From Larkinella sp965227735 (GTDB lineage: Bacteria > Bacteroidota > Bacteroidia > Cytophagales > Spirosomataceae), in assembly GCF_965227735.1 (NCBI RefSeq), contig NZ_OZ245776.1:2418001-2482000 (forward strand): 64,000 nucleotides of DNA, written 5' to 3'. Positions 32,475-41,176 of this stretch are shown here, one piece after another. A program made the translations under genes and the position numbers. Position 1 is the stretch's first letter. Every line of letters starts with the position of its first letter. The notes beneath the pieces are model-generated. The model worked only from the letters and a program-made list of their open reading frames with translations. It ran no database searches and had not been told where the DNA came from.

Positions 32475-32896
32475 TGCGTTATCGGTGCGTCCACACGTCA
32501 AAAAGACCCGTTTGTAGAGTCCTGAAATGAATTTAAGTGTATAGTATCTATGATAACAAATGCCACTTATATAACTATATTGCAATATTATACTAATATT
32601 TTATTGTTTTAATATACATTTATAGCCATTTGATGTACGATTTTACCACAATGAAGCCTCGAGAAATTCCTGACGAATTAGGGCGAACCTAAACTCTGAT
32701 CGTTTAAAGCGGGCAGCCCTTTTGAGACCCCTGTATTTTTACGGCTTTTTGGGTAGATTTGTAGGGGCAGCGGGGACGAAGGTGCTTTGTTTTTTTGCAC
32801 AATCAGGTGCATTCAATCTTCGGTGGCTTTTTCATTCGATTCCTATTTTTCAGACAGTTTCCCGGACAAAACACGGATTCAAATCCGTGGGTACGT
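32475..32896. other. AT-rich intergenic region between divergent genes
   Basis: No gene is convincing here. A TAGATTTG box at 32754-32761 matches the -7 element for the downstream helicase, which would give a leader of about 130 nt. No TTG was found at the right distance. The helicase frame stays open back to 32795 without homology. Confidence 0.35.
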
Positions 32897-35800
32897 ATGC
32901 TATCCCCGACGGTTCTTAAAGCTTACCTCAAACGCCTGACCAACCTCAGCAGCCGTAACCGGTCGCTGCTGCTGACCAGCCTGCCCGTCGAGCAGTTTCT
33001 GGATTTGCACGAACTTGATTTTCTGGACCACAAACCGTCGTTCGATCTCGTCCGCCAGTTGATCGCCCGTCGTCCGGCCATTCCGCTCTGCGATGTGATG
33101 GACAGCCGGCTCGAAAAAGGCAACGAGGTCAGTAAAAAACTTCGGAAAATTGCCCGAACCGACCGGTTTATCGAAGAAGAACGCGGTTCGGAAGATTTGT
33201 ACGTGGGCTATCCCTTCGTGCGTGGCAAGCTGGCCGACGGAACGGTGATTCACGGGCCGCTGGTTTTCTTTCCGGTTCACCTCGAACCCCAGGGAAACAA
33301 ATGGATGCTCGTTCGCCGGGCGGATGAGTCCATCATGCTCAACCGCAGTTTTCTGATGGCGTATGGATACTACAACCAGTTCATTCTGCCCGATGCGGTG
33401 TTGGAACATACGCTGGATGAGTACGACAAAGACGCTACGGTTTTCCGCACCCAGCTCTACGAGTGGCTGAAAGCCAGCCCGTTGGAAATCAATTTCAACC
33501 AGACTCTTTTTACGGATCAGCTCCAGTGGTTCGATCCGGTCAAAAAAACCGATCTGGATAAACTGGAGCGCAACGGTGAATTAAAGCTGTATCCCGAAGC
33601 CGTGCTGGGCATTTTTCCGCAGGCGGGTTCGTATCTGGTACCCGATTATGAGGTGTTGCTGGAAGGCGAAGCCGTGCAGTTTCTGCAAACCGACGAGCTG
33701 CCAGAGCCATCCTCCGAAGCGTCGATGGCCGGTTTGCTCCCCGATTTTAGCACATCCACGAAACCGGTTTCGGTCCGGGAAGAAACGTTGCATACGCCCC
33801 TGGCCCTCGACGCATCGCAGGAGGAAGCCATCCGGCGCATCAAAGCCGGGGAATCGATGGTGGTGCAGGGCCCTCCGGGAACCGGCAAATCGCAGTTGAT
33901 TGGGAATCTGATGGCCGATTTTGCCGCGCAGGGCAAGCGGGTTTTGCTGGTTTGTCAGAAACGGGCGGCTTTGGACGTGGTCTACGAACGACTGCGCCAG
34001 GTGGGCATGCAGCCCTTTTCGGCCCTGATTCACGATTTCAAAAACGACCGCAAGGCGCTTTACGACCAGATAGCCGGTCAGATTGAGCGGGTTGAGGAAT
34101 ATCGCAAACAGAATTACGGCCTGGATGCGATTTTGCTCGAACGCAATTTCGATCAGGAAAGCCGCCGGATCGATCAGACGCTGGCTGAATTACAAGCCTT
34201 TAAAGAAGCGCTGTTCGACGAAACGGAAGCGGGAATTTCCGTCAAACAGTTGTACCTGAGCAGCGATCCCACCGCCGAAACCATTCCGCTTGCGGCTATA
34301 TACACGCAGTTCCGGCCCGATTCGGTGGCCGGTTTTGTAGAAAAACTCCGAGAATACGGTGCGTATTTAACCCGCCTGGGTCCCGATCATCCCTGGGCCG
34401 ACCGGATTTCTTTCGCTTCCTTCTCATTTGGTCAGCTCCCGGCGCTCAAAAAACTGCTGGGCGACCTGCCGGTTTTCGTTAAAACCGTAACCGAACAGGC
34501 GCAAACGCTCACCCATCACACGTTTTCGCTCGCCGACTGGGAAACCGTGCAGGAAGATGAATGGGAAACCACCGCCTTGCTGACCTTGCTCGATGCCGAC
34601 CCTTCGGCCCCACGCTGGCAGTGGGTGCGCCGGTTGCAGCAACAGCCCAACCATCCGCTGTTCCGGACAGAACCGGAGGAACTGGAGCGAATAGAAGCCG
34701 AATTCATTGACTGTCTGGGCGGAACCGGCATCGAAAAAAGCCTCCCGGTGACCGACCTGCCCAACATGGCCCAGCGGTTGCAGGAAGCGATTCAAAGCCA
34801 TTCGTCGTTTGTCGGGCGAACGGTTTGGGGCTGGTTCAGCAAGGACAAAACCGGGTTGCAGCAACTCGCGTCTGCCAACGCTCTGGCCCTTTCCGACGAA
34901 ACACTGCCGGTTTTACTCGAAAAAGTGCAGCGTCGAATCCGTTTTGAACTCCTTCGTCAGCAGATCGAAAAGAATGTCAATCAGGACGTTACCGCCGAAA
35001 CCGCTGTTCTGACCGTTCGTCTGGCCCGCCAGGCGCTCGAAGCCGTCCGCCGACTGAACGCCCTTGCCTGGTTGAAGGCCCTGCCCGAATCCCGGCTGGA
35101 AACCGTCGGCGTTTTTTCAAAAACCGTCGCGCAATTGCTGGAAACCGGTCGTGGCGTAGCGGCCCAACGCAGCCGGTGGCAATCGTTTTTGAGCGAATCG
35201 CAAATCCAAAGATTGTGGCAGGAACCGACGCAAACCGATGCGCTGATTCGCACCCTGGAACAGGACATCGACCTGCTGATTGAAACCGATCGGCTGACTG
35301 AAAACTTCACGGTTGCGGAACGGGATATGGTGCAACGGCTGGGCGATACGGTTTCGGTCGAGCTATTTTTGAACAGCCTGCACCTGGCGTGGATTGAACA
35401 TCTTGAAGGTATCTACCCCATTCTGCGTGGTGTTTCTTCTTTAAAAATCAGCCAGTTAGAAACCGCTTTACAGGAAAGTGTCCGGAAAAAGCAGACGCTG
35501 AGCCGCCAGATTCTGCTGGTTAAACTTCGTGAAAAGGCCTACCAGAATCTGTCTTTCAACCGCCTGAACAACCTCGTCACGTACCGGGAATTGAGCCACC
35601 AGGTGACCAAAAAACGCAACATCTGGCCGGTTCGGAAACTGATGGAGCAGCATTCGGACGAAGTGTTTCAACTGGTTCCGTGCTGGATGGCGTCGCCGGA
35701 GTCGGTTTCGGCTATTTTTCCGATGAAACCGGGGCTTTTCGATCTGGTAATTTTCGATGAAGCCTCGCAGTGTTTTGCCGAAAACGGCATTCCGGCGATG

Positions 35801-37039
35801 TACCGCGCCAAACAAGTGGTCATCACCGGCGACAGCAAGCAGCTTCAACCGAGCGATTTGTACCGCATCCGCTTTGAAACGGAACCCGGCGAGGAAACGC
35901 CCGTTGCGCTGGAAGTGGAATCGTTGCTCGATCTGGCTACGCATTATTTTCCGCAAACGCAGTTGCGCGGCCACTACCGCAGTCGCTCGATTGATCTGAT
36001 TGATTTTTCAAACCGGCTTTTTTACAAAAATTCGCTCCATCTCCTCCCCGATTTCCACCAGCTCAACCGCCGGGAACCCGCCATCCGGTATTTGAACGTC
36101 AAAGGAATCTGGGAAAATAACACCAACGAAACCGAAGCCCGCGCCGTGGTGGCCCTGATCGATCAACTGGCGGATGAGTTGCCGGGCCGTTCCATCGGCG
36201 TAGTAACGTTCAACTTCCAGCAGCAGCAGTTGATTCAGGAGTTGCTGGAGGAACACGCGCTGGCTGGGCTCGCTGTTCCAGATTTGCAATCTGGAACAAG
36301 ATCTGTCTCGGATTTGCAATCCGAAGCAAGTAAAAATGCGGATTTAAAATCCGCGACAGATCAAGATGCAGCGGGGTCGCCCGGCGATTACAAATCTGCA
36401 TCAGCACCCAAATCCGCATCAGCATTCCCCGCTTCCACCGAAAACACTTTCGTCAAAAACATCGAAAATGTGCAGGGCGACGAGCGGGATGTGATCATTT
36501 TTTCCATCGGCTACGCGCCCGATGTTCGCGGGAAGTTGTCGGCGCAATTCGGCAGTTTGAACGCCAAAGGGGGCGAGAACCGCCTGAATGTGGCCGTGAC
36601 GCGGGCGCGGGAACGGATTTACGTAGTCACGAGCATATATCCGCAACAGCTTTCCGTTGACAATACCGCCAATGAAGGGCCGAAAGTATTGAAGCAATAC
36701 CTCGAGTATGCCCTCTCCGTGGCCGACGGCTCCTATGCCCCGCAACCCCGCCGAACCGACCGCGTTCCGGGTGCGCGTTTGCTGAAAGATGAGCTGAAAG
36801 ACACCAAAACCGGTCTGGTGGAAGAACTGCCTTTTGCCGATCTGACCCGTAAAACCGCCGATTTGTACGAAGGGCTGGTGTTAACCGACGACGATTTGTA
36901 CTACGAAAGCACGCTCAAAGACGCTCACGCGTACACGCCTTTTGCCTTACAGATGAAAAACTGGCCGTTCCTGCGGGTGTATAGCCGTGAATTTTGGCGG
37001 GGGCGAATTACGATTCCTTCGGATCCACCAAAGGCGTAG
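32897..37039 (+). CDS. Large superfamily 1 helicase/ATPase (DUF4011/UPF1-like AAA_11-AAA_12)
   Basis: From the ATG at 32897 (MLSPTVLKAYLKRL) the protein has 1,380 residues. The N-terminal 300 residues begin LKRLTNLSSRNRSLLL, like DUF4011 proteins. Walker A GPPGTGKSQ is near residue 324, Walker B VIFDEASQCF near 950, motif III TGDSKQLQPSD near 975, and motif VI NVAVTRARERIYV near 1231. A 600-residue helical insert lies between Walker A and B. About residues 1123-1175 are low-complexity sequence encoded by in-frame REP-like repeats. No nuclease domain is visible. It probably acts on nucleic acid with ATP; defence or repair is possible but unproven. It overlaps the convergent permease by 32 bp. 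Confidence 0.85.
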   Translation: MLSPTVLKAYLKRLTNLSSRNRSLLLTSLPVEQFLDLHELDFLDHKPSFDLVRQLIARRPAIPLCDVMDSRLEKGNEVSKKLRKIARTDRFIEEERGSEDLYVGYPFVRGKLADGTVIHGPLVFFPVHLEPQGNKWMLVRRADESIMLNRSFLMAYGYYNQFILPDAVLEHTLDEYDKDATVFRTQLYEWLKASPLEINFNQTLFTDQLQWFDPVKKTDLDKLERNGELKLYPEAVLGIFPQAGSYLVPDYEVLLEGEAVQFLQTDELPEPSSEASMAGLLPDFSTSTKPVSVREETLHTPLALDASQEEAIRRIKAGESMVVQGPPGTGKSQLIGNLMADFAAQGKRVLLVCQKRAALDVVYERLRQVGMQPFSALIHDFKNDRKALYDQIAGQIERVEEYRKQNYGLDAILLERNFDQESRRIDQTLAELQAFKEALFDETEAGISVKQLYLSSDPTAETIPLAAIYTQFRPDSVAGFVEKLREYGAYLTRLGPDHPWADRISFASFSFGQLPALKKLLGDLPVFVKTVTEQAQTLTHHTFSLADWETVQEDEWETTALLTLLDADPSAPRWQWVRRLQQQPNHPLFRTEPEELERIEAEFIDCLGGTGIEKSLPVTDLPNMAQRLQEAIQSHSSFVGRTVWGWFSKDKTGLQQLASANALALSDETLPVLLEKVQRRIRFELLRQQIEKNVNQDVTAETAVLTVRLARQALEAVRRLNALAWLKALPESRLETVGVFSKTVAQLLETGRGVAAQRSRWQSFLSESQIQRLWQEPTQTDALIRTLEQDIDLLIETDRLTENFTVAERDMVQRLGDTVSVELFLNSLHLAWIEHLEGIYPILRGVSSLKISQLETALQESVRKKQTLSRQILLVKLREKAYQNLSFNRLNNLVTYRELSHQVTKKRNIWPVRKLMEQHSDEVFQLVPCWMASPESVSAIFPMKPGLFDLVIFDEASQCFAENGIPAMYRAKQVVITGDSKQLQPSDLYRIRFETEPGEETPVALEVESLLDLATHYFPQTQLRGHYRSRSIDLIDFSNRLFYKNSLHLLPDFHQLNRREPAIRYLNVKGIWENNTNETEARAVVALIDQLADELPGRSIGVVTFNFQQQQLIQELLEEHALAGLAVPDLQSGTRSVSDLQSEASKNADLKSATDQDAAGSPGDYKSASAPKSASAFPASTENTFVKNIENVQGDERDVIIFSIGYAPDVRGKLSAQFGSLNAKGGENRLNVAVTRARERIYVVTSIYPQQLSVDNTANEGPKVLKQYLEYALSVADGSYAPQPRRTDRVPGARLLKDELKDTKTGLVEELPFADLTRKTADLYEGLVLTDDDLYYESTLKDAHAYTPFALQMKNWPFLRVYSREFWRGRITIPSDPPKA
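36268..36427 (+). repeat. REP-like repeat cluster inside the helicase reading frame
   Basis: The stretch contains GATTTGCAATC, GGATTTGCAATCC, GCGGATTTAAAATCCGC and GATTACAAATC hairpin units plus GGGGTCGCCCGGCG. These are the same units seen around the broken transposase at 57.9-58.8 kb. All units keep the frame and add about 50 residues (PDLQSGTRSVSDLQSEA...) between helicase motifs V and VI. Confidence 0.8.
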
Positions 37040-38396
37040 CGGGTTGGTCCACCGCCCCGAACGGCCATTGCTTGCGAATGCGGGCCGTAATCAGGAATAC
37101 GATAATCCCCAGCGCAATCACCGTCAGACCCGACAGCATAAACGTCCAGCCGGTGGAAATGAAGATGAAGGTCCATATGGCGATGGCCAGCAAAACCGGC
37201 AACGGATAGAGTGGCATTTTGAACGGAAACGCGCTGGTCTGTTTTCGCTTATGCAATAATAATAAACCTACTGCCTGTCCGATAAATTGCACCACAATCC
37301 GCATCGCCAGAATGGCCGTGATGACGTCGGACAGGCGGAACAGCAAACTGAAGCCAAAACCCAGTCCACCCAGAAACAGCAGCGAGACGTAGGGAAAATG
37401 CCGGGTGGGGTGCAGTTTGGCGAAGATGCGAAAAAACTGTCCGTCGGCGGCAGCCGCGTAGGGAACCCGCGAATACCCCAGCAAAACCGCAAATAAAGAC
37501 GAAAAAGCCACAATCAACACCATGAACGTCGCGATCGTACCCGCCTGCGAGCCGTAAAGCCGCTCAATCACAGCACTGATGATGAACTCGCTGTGCTGGG
37601 CTTCCTGCCAGGGAATGACGCTAACAACGCTCCAGTTCATGGACAGGTACAAAACCGCAATGCCGACCACCGAAATCAGCATACTCAACGGAATGTTACG
37701 CGATGGATTGCGGATTTCTCCGCCCAAATGGCACACATTGTAGTAGCCTAAATAGCAATAAATCGTTTTTACGGAAGCAATTCCCAGACCGGCACCAAAC
37801 AAGCCGGACAGGGATTCTCCCGACGGCAAGGCGAACGAAACCGTCTGCTGTCCGCCCGTCAAACCACCCCAGATGATCCAGCCGAGCGTGGCCAGCACAC
37901 AGACCCACAGCAAGATGCTGATGCGGCCAATGGATTCAATTTTGCGGTATAATAGCATCGTAATCAGGATCACCACACCCCCGGAAACCGCTTTGCGTTC
38001 CCAGCCCTCGAGCGGAATCAGATAGGAAGCATACTGGGCAAAACCGATGGCTCCCGAAGCCACCACCAACGGGGCCTGAATCATGGTTTGCCAGACATAC
38101 AGAAACGACAGCATCTTGCCCCAGCGTTGTTCACCGTAGGCGATTTTCAGAAAGTTGTAACTTCCCCCAGCCTGCGGATAAGCGGCCCCCAGTTCGGCCC
38201 AAACCAGGGCGTCGATCAGCGAAATAACCGCTCCCAGAATCCACGCCCAGAGGAAATGCGGCCCGCCGATGATGTGAATAACCAGGGGCAACACCACGAA
38301 CGGGCCGATACCGACCATATCGATCATATTCAAGGCCGTAGCTTGCCACAATCCCAGCCGTCGGGGCAAGGGCGTCGAATCAGTAGAAGTAGACAC
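37008..38396 (-). CDS. APC-family amino acid permease
   Basis: This 462-residue transporter starts at GTG (38396); the next Met lies inside helix 1. About 12 transmembrane helices. Typical APC features are GLWQATALNMIDMVGIGPFV in helix 1, EIRNPSRNIPLSM in the loop after helix 6, and AAYPQAGGSYNFLK near helix 3. It imports amino acids or related compounds with protons. It follows the MetR-like regulator by 66 bp on the same strand, so the two probably form one transcription unit. Its 3' end overlaps the convergent helicase gene by 32 bp. Confidence 0.9.
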   Translation of the reverse strand: MSTSTDSTPLPRRLGLWQATALNMIDMVGIGPFVVLPLVIHIIGGPHFLWAWILGAVISLIDALVWAELGAAYPQAGGSYNFLKIAYGEQRWGKMLSFLYVWQTMIQAPLVVASGAIGFAQYASYLIPLEGWERKAVSGGVVILITMLLYRKIESIGRISILLWVCVLATLGWIIWGGLTGGQQTVSFALPSGESLSGLFGAGLGIASVKTIYCYLGYYNVCHLGGEIRNPSRNIPLSMLISVVGIAVLYLSMNWSVVSVIPWQEAQHSEFIISAVIERLYGSQAGTIATFMVLIVAFSSLFAVLLGYSRVPYAAAADGQFFRIFAKLHPTRHFPYVSLLFLGGLGFGFSLLFRLSDVITAILAMRIVVQFIGQAVGLLLLHKRKQTSAFPFKMPLYPLPVLLAIAIWTFIFISTGWTFMLSGLTVIALGIIVFLITARIRKQWPFGAVDQPATPLVDPKES

Positions 38397-38462
38397 AATC
38401 AGGTTGAGTAAGAAAACAGTTGTCTGATAAAATAACCCGAATCGGGCAAAAACCGTCCGGTT

Positions 38463-39371
38463 TTAGGCCGGGCAAAGAACGGCATAACCGTCAAGTTCTT
38501 TCATATACGACGCCAGTTTCTCAATGAACGCGTCGGTATACGGGGCGTGTTGTTTGTTTTTCAACGTCGCGGCATACCACGTCCGCAGAAACCGTTTGCG
38601 GGTGAGCGAAACGGCGGACAATTCGCCGGATTTCAGGTACGGTTTGACAATCCAGTTGGGCAAAAGGGCCACGCCCATGCCAGCTTTCACCATCTCCAGA
38701 ATGGCTTCGGTCAACGTCATTTTATAAACCCGTTGGGGTCGACAGTTTTTGTAAAGCATCTTAAAATTGGAGCTTTCTTCATCCGGGATGTTATACATGA
38801 CGTAATTCTGGTCGGCAAATTCATCGATTTCCACCCAATCGCGCCCCGCCCATTCGTGGTCAGGGGCCACGATCACCATAAACTCGTCCTGAAAAAGTGG
38901 CGTATAACTCAGCTTCGGATTTTCAGAATCTTCGAGAATCGCGACGTCGATCTTGTTTTCAAGCAGGTGTTGCTCGGCGTAGTGCGTAGCTTCGATATCG
39001 ATTTTTACATCCACTTTCGGGTAAACATCCCGGTAGGCCCGCAGAAATCCCGACAGCCAGTGGTAGGAGGTGTAGCATTCCGTGCAGAGCCGCACCTCAC
39101 CGGAGTCCTTGTCGGTCAGGCATTTGACTTTGGCTTTGGTTTCGGCCACTTCCCGCAGAATTTTCTCGGCGGCCTCCAAAACCACCGTTCCGGCATCCGT
39201 CAGCCGCATCTGCTTTTTGTCGCGGATGAACAACTGGGTATTGAAAAAGCCCTCAATTTCTTTCAATTGATGGCTCAGTGCCGACTGGGTCAGGTACAGC
39301 CGATCGGCGGCTTTGGTGAGGTTGCCGCAGGTTGCCACCTCTTTCACCATTTGCAGATGCCGGATTTCCAT
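38463..39371 (-). CDS. LysR-family transcriptional regulator, MetR-like
   Basis: The 302-residue protein has the LysR winged HTH at 1-60 (LTKAADRLYLTQSALSHQL) and a periplasmic-binding-like effector domain. The segment LCTECYTSYHWLSGFL (about 95-110) strongly resembles the ECHTCYxWL segment of MetR, the homocysteine-responsive activator of methionine genes. An amino-acid or sulfur-compound effector is therefore plausible. It probably controls the downstream permease and perhaps itself. A divergent secreted-protein gene starts 96 bp away. Confidence 0.88.
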   Translation of the reverse strand: MEIRHLQMVKEVATCGNLTKAADRLYLTQSALSHQLKEIEGFFNTQLFIRDKKQMRLTDAGTVVLEAAEKILREVAETKAKVKCLTDKDSGEVRLCTECYTSYHWLSGFLRAYRDVYPKVDVKIDIEATHYAEQHLLENKIDVAILEDSENPKLSYTPLFQDEFMVIVAPDHEWAGRDWVEIDEFADQNYVMYNIPDEESSNFKMLYKNCRPQRVYKMTLTEAILEMVKAGMGVALLPNWIVKPYLKSGELSAVSLTRKRFLRTWYAATLKNKQHAPYTDAFIEKLASYMKELDGYAVLCPA

Positions 39372-39410
39372 GATGAATAATTTTCATGATTTCGACAAAA
39401 ATAATTCGTT

Positions 39411-39440
39411 TTGCTAATATTCCAAAACCCCGCACCTTTG
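39411..39440 (+). promoter_or_regulatory. Bacteroidota-type promoter for the small secreted protein
   Basis: TTG (39411-39413), 19-base spacer, CACCTTTG (39433-39440), one base from TAnnTTTG. The ATG of the downstream gene is 27 bases later. Confidence 0.6.
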
Positions 39441-39466
39441 TCACACAAACGAAACAACACAGACTC

Positions 39467-39868
39467 ATGAAAACGCTTGCACAACACGTACTGATGACAT
39501 TTTTAGTCGGTTTACTCGTAACGGTTTCGAATGCCCAGGTAACCGCAGCCAACGATCCAAAGGCCAGCCAGTCGGCCTTTGATGTGAACCTGTTCCTGGG
39601 CACCCAGGAGAAGATTAATGTGATGCTGGCCGTTCGGGAGCCCCGAAAAGTGACCATCCGGCTGAAAGATGCCAACAGCACGGTTCTTTACCGGGAGGCC
39701 CTGAGCAAAACACCCGCCAACCACTGGCGCAAATTTGATTTTGAAGGGATGAAAACCGGCGTTTATTACCTGGAAATCACCGACGGCCACCAGAAAATCG
39801 TTCGCCAGATTGAAATTGGTTCGTTGCCCGCGGTGCAGTCGCAACGGTTTATTACGTATGCGCAGTAA
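39467..39868 (+). CDS. Small secreted beta-sandwich protein (T9SS-sorting/FlgD-Ig-like)
   Basis: The ATG at 39467 gives 133 residues with a signal peptide cleaved near SNAQ (23). The rest is one small beta domain with KVTIRLKDANSTVLYRE and FEGMKTGVYYLEITDGHQKI. This layout resembles FlgD-like Ig or type-IX-secretion C-terminal domains. It has no catalytic residues I recognise. It has its own promoter and terminator and is probably an abundant periplasmic or surface protein of unknown role. Confidence 0.75.
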   Translation: MKTLAQHVLMTFLVGLLVTVSNAQVTAANDPKASQSAFDVNLFLGTQEKINVMLAVREPRKVTIRLKDANSTVLYREALSKTPANHWRKFDFEGMKTGVYYLEITDGHQKIVRQIEIGSLPAVQSQRFITYAQ

Positions 39869-39887
39869 ACAACATTACTACTTTTAT

Positions 39888-39923
39888 AACACCGGCTTCC
39901 TTCTATGCGGTGAAGCCGGTGTT
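39888..39923 (+). terminator. Rho-independent terminator
   Basis: AACACCGGCTTC / GAAGCCGGTGTT, a 12-bp stem followed by a TTGTTT tail, starts 20 bases after the stop codon of the small secreted protein gene. Confidence 0.85.
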
Positions 39924-39949
39924 TTGTTTATTAGCTTATGCCGAGCGTG

Positions 39950-41044
39950 TCAGCCAAGTAATTTTTTAAGAGCTTCCGGGTCAGGCAAGACATCACGCAG
40001 ATGCGCCGGCAAGTCCGAACTGAGTTGGTAGGTTGCTACGCCCATCGGATTGTGAATAGCCTGAAAAGCATACTCAACCGTCTTATCATTTTTAGCTGAG
40101 CAGAGTACAATGCCAACAGCCGGTTTTTCGCCGGCCAACCGCTCCTGATCGTTGAGTACGTTCAGGTAAAAGTTTAACTGTCCGGCATAAGCGGGTCTGA
40201 ACTTGCCTTTCTTCAGTTCAATCGCAATTAAGCACTTTAGGTGGCGGTTATAAAAAAGCAGGTCTACGAAAAACTCCTCGTCATCGACTAAAAGGCGATG
40301 CTGGTTTCCGATAAAAGCGAAACCTTTGCCCGCTTTGAGTATAAAATCCTTGATATTTTGTACGATGCCTTTCTCAACGACTCGTTCATCGTCGGTTTCG
40401 ACATTAATAAAATCCAGCAGATATTCGTCCTTGAAGGCTTGTAAAGCAGTGTCACGCAAATTTTCGGGCAGCGTTTGAGTGAAGTTGCTGGATAGCTTCT
40501 GGTCGCGTTTTTGGTATACTTTGGCTTTGATTTGCCAGTCAAGCATTTCAACCGTCCATTGGTTTTTAACGGATTCTTGTATGTAAAACTGGCGTTCATT
40601 CCAGGCTGTGCAGCGATTCAGTAATAAAATATGATGTGTAAAACTCACTCCAAAGAAAACGTCACTATTGAAGTCGCCAAATTGTGCCATTGCTAACGGC
40701 ACAATTCTATCTATCTGATTATTAAAACCTTCCATTTGGGCAGTTGTTAACTGCCCAATTAGCTCGACATATTCTTCGGCAAACTGCCGCATATTTTTTA
40801 AGTTCCGATGCGAGAATCCCCGCAGCCCCGGCAGTTTTTTCTGCAAATCGTCCGCGAGCTGCTCTAAAACCTTTGCGCCCCATTTCTCAGCAGCAATTTT
40901 CTCCGACAACCGCTTACCAACAGCATAATAAAGCAGCAATAATTCGCGATTGACGAGCTTAGCCGCCCGGTATCGGCTTTGCAAAATCTGATGGCTGATG
41001 TCGCCCAGCAGCTTGCTGTAGTGGTCTGGCATTTCGGTGTTCAT
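39950..41044 (-). CDS. PDDEXK nuclease-domain protein, YhcG/DUF1016 family
   Basis: From the ATG at 41044 (MNTEMPDHYSKLL) the protein has 364 residues. The N-terminal DUF1016 helical part (about 1-180, LLLYYAVGKRLSEKI, GLRGFSHRNLKNMRQFAE) is followed by a PDDEXK-type nuclease fold with FFVDLLFYNRHLKCLIAIELKKG split as VDLLFY and IAIELKKGKF (Asp, Glu-x-Lys). Such proteins are linked to restriction or mobile-element biology, but the function is not settled. Two perfect hairpins lie inside the coding sequence at residues about 95-121, in the part that varies between homologues. Confidence 0.88.
   Translation of the reverse strand: MNTEMPDHYSKLLGDISHQILQSRYRAAKLVNRELLLLYYAVGKRLSEKIAAEKWGAKVLEQLADDLQKKLPGLRGFSHRNLKNMRQFAEEYVELIGQLTTAQMEGFNNQIDRIVPLAMAQFGDFNSDVFFGVSFTHHILLLNRCTAWNERQFYIQESVKNQWTVEMLDWQIKAKVYQKRDQKLSSNFTQTLPENLRDTALQAFKDEYLLDFINVETDDERVVEKGIVQNIKDFILKAGKGFAFIGNQHRLLVDDEEFFVDLLFYNRHLKCLIAIELKKGKFRPAYAGQLNFYLNVLNDQERLAGEKPAVGIVLCSAKNDKTVEYAFQAIHNPMGVATYQLSSDLPAHLRDVLPDPEALKKLLG
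40680..40758. repeat. Two palindromes inside the DUF1016 gene
   Basis: AATTGTGCC/GGCACAATT (40680-40706, 9-bp arms) and TTGGGCAGTT/AACTGCCCAA (40736-40758, 10-bp arms) are perfect. They sit 29 bp apart and remain in frame. Confidence 0.65.
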
Positions 41045-41102
41045 AGGTAGTGGATTTTCAGGATACGGTCTTCGATGCTGTACCCTAATCCTACCTAGAC
41101 GC

Positions 41103-41134
41103 AAAAAGGCTTCCCCGGTCACAGAGAAGCCTTT
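41103..41134 (-). terminator. Terminator of the isomerase gene
   Basis: On the minus strand AAAGGCTTC / GAAGCCTTT is followed by TT then GCG. It lies 43 bases after the isomerase stop. Confidence 0.8.
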
Positions 41135-41176
41135 CTAAATCATTTTATTCACGGATTTTAGTCCGAAACACAAAAT

